NCBI GenBank assembly: GCA_002377605.1
Contig: DFQD01000250.1
Coordinates: 1 to 6,694 of the forward strand
Direction: 5' to 3'
Source of the DNA: Gammaproteobacteria bacterium UBA3498
GTDB taxonomy: Bacteria; Pseudomonadota; Gammaproteobacteria; Pseudomonadales; Pseudohongiellaceae
Length of the DNA stretch: 6,694 nt
Below are positions 6,070-6,694 of the stretch, piece by piece; the first letter of the stretch is position 1, and the number at the start of each line of letters is the position of its first letter. Under the pieces are notes generated by a model, which was not told the DNA's origin, searched no databases, and saw nothing but the letters and a program-made list of their open reading frames with translations. The translations under genes were made by a program, and so were the position numbers.

Positions 6070-6519
6070 ATGCAATTGGAAGATATCCTTACATCAGAAC
6101 GCTGTTATTGTAAGCTTGAGGGGACAAGCAAGAAACGGATACTAATGAATATCAGCGAAAAGCTGGGACAGCAGTTCGCCACGCTCGACGAAAGTGAAGT
6201 ATTTAACTCTATCATGGCTCGAGAGCAACTAGGTAGCACGGGACTGGGAAATGGCATTGCGATTCCGCATTGTAGGGTTCCCCATTGCCAGGGAATTATC
6301 GGTGCCTTAGTTACCCTAAAGAGCCCAATCGATTTCGATGCTATTGATAGCAAACCTGTGGATCTACTTTTTATACTAATCGTACCTGAAGAAAAAACTG
6401 ACGAACACGTAAAAACCCTAGCTGGTCTTGCGGCGCTATTCAACGATCCTGATTTTTGCTACACATTAAGACAAACCCAGGACAACGAAGAACTCTATAA
6501 TATCGCTATAACTTTCTAA
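6070..6519 (+). CDS. ptsN: Nitrogen-regulatory PTS protein EIIA-Ntr (PtsN)
   Basis: Terminal phospho-acceptor of the nitrogen phosphotransferase chain (PtsP to NPr to PtsN). In known species it acts by binding regulatory partners such as K+ transport and sensor proteins rather than transporting sugar. The 149 residues form one PTS EIIA type-2 (fructose/mannitol-like) domain. The phosphorylated histidine is His67 in GNGIAIPHCR (60-69), and the second conserved active-site histidine is His113 in TDEHVKTLA. The segment DFDAIDSKPVDLLFILIVPEE (88-108) is typical. The protein is slightly shorter than E. coli PtsN (163). The PHCR active-site context resembles Pseudomonas-type PtsN more than the enteric PHGK. 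AAAGAG (6057-6062) seven bases before the ATG is a reasonable ribosome site. It follows rpoN and precedes rapZ, as in many gammaproteobacteria; the partner npr is not in the window. Confidence 0.96.
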   Translation: MQLEDILTSERCYCKLEGTSKKRILMNISEKLGQQFATLDESEVFNSIMAREQLGSTGLGNGIAIPHCRVPHCQGIIGALVTLKSPIDFDAIDSKPVDLLFILIVPEEKTDEHVKTLAGLAALFNDPDFCYTLRQTQDNEELYNIAITF

Positions 6520-6562
6520 AACGGCGTACATTAGAAATTTCAGGGGTTAAGAGTTACAAAAG

Positions 6563-6694
6563 ATGAAGCTGACCATTATCAGCGGTAGATCAGGCTCAGG
6601 AAAAAGTACTGTTCTTCATATTTTGGAAGATCGCGGTTATTACTGTATTGATAATCTTCCTGCGAGCCTACTCCATGCCCTGGCCAATCGCGTG
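6563..6694 (+). CDS. rapZ: RNase adapter / P-loop protein RapZ (3' partial)
   Basis: Only the first 44 codons are visible; the frame stays open to the window edge. The reading MKLTIISGRSGSGKSTVLHILE shows a Walker A motif GRSGSGKST (residues 8-16), followed by DRGYYCIDNLPASLL (23-37). This is the unmistakable start of the RapZ/YvcJ family, usually about 285 residues. In E. coli, RapZ binds the small RNA GlmZ and guides RNase E cleavage, so tuning GlmS and cell-envelope precursor synthesis; whether that holds here is inference. TAAGAG (6548-6553) nine bases before the ATG is a plausible ribosome site. It starts 43 bases after ptsN, matching the conserved ptsN-rapZ order. Confidence 0.95.
   Translation, partial: MKLTIISGRSGSGKSTVLHILEDRGYYCIDNLPASLLHALANRV

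Noticed and set aside
6496..6501. TATAAT near the ptsN end as a rapZ promoter.
   Set aside because: No -35 at suitable spacing, no TGn extension, and it lies in coding sequence; chance occurrence is likely.

Overview
The window carries a conserved gammaproteobacterial chromosomal block on the + strand: yrbG (partial) - kdsD - kdsC - lptC - lptA - lptB - rpoN - ptsN - rapZ (partial). The gene order matches the E. coli/Pseudomonas yrb-lpt-rpoN neighbourhood, and the proteins carry the expected family motifs. The DNA is moderately AT-rich by eye. PtsN has a PHCR-type active-site context and rpoN is followed closely by ptsN. Together these suggest a free-living, possibly marine, gammaproteobacterium related to the Pseudomonas/Cellvibrio side rather than an enteric. 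The genus cannot be named from this stretch.

Layout. Bases 1-906 hold the 3' part of a Na+/Ca2+ exchanger-family gene (yrbG), which begins before the window. Bases 924-2433 hold kdsD and kdsC, encoding two enzymes of Kdo (inner-core LPS sugar) synthesis. A 125-base leader with two small hairpins then precedes lptC, lptA and lptB (2559-4381), which encode the inner-membrane anchor, the periplasmic bridge and the ATPase of the LPS transport machine. A 123-base gap with a clear extended -10 promoter separates these from rpoN (sigma-54, 4505-6010). After 59 bases comes ptsN (EIIA-Ntr, 6070-6519), and at the right edge the first 44 codons of rapZ (from 6563).

How it works together. KdsD and KdsC supply Kdo for LPS, and LptB, LptC and LptA help move finished LPS to the outer membrane. 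RpoN, PtsN and RapZ form the nitrogen/envelope regulatory half: sigma-54 transcription, the nitrogen phosphotransferase branch, and the RNA-binding adaptor that in enterics controls glucosamine-6-phosphate synthase, hence envelope precursor supply.

I found no undescribed system. All coding space is explained by well-known families. The points worth a second look are modest: hpf is absent from its usual place between rpoN and ptsN, a separate promoter precedes rpoN, hairpins lie in the lptC leader and inside lptC, and LptA is short with two periplasmic cysteines.
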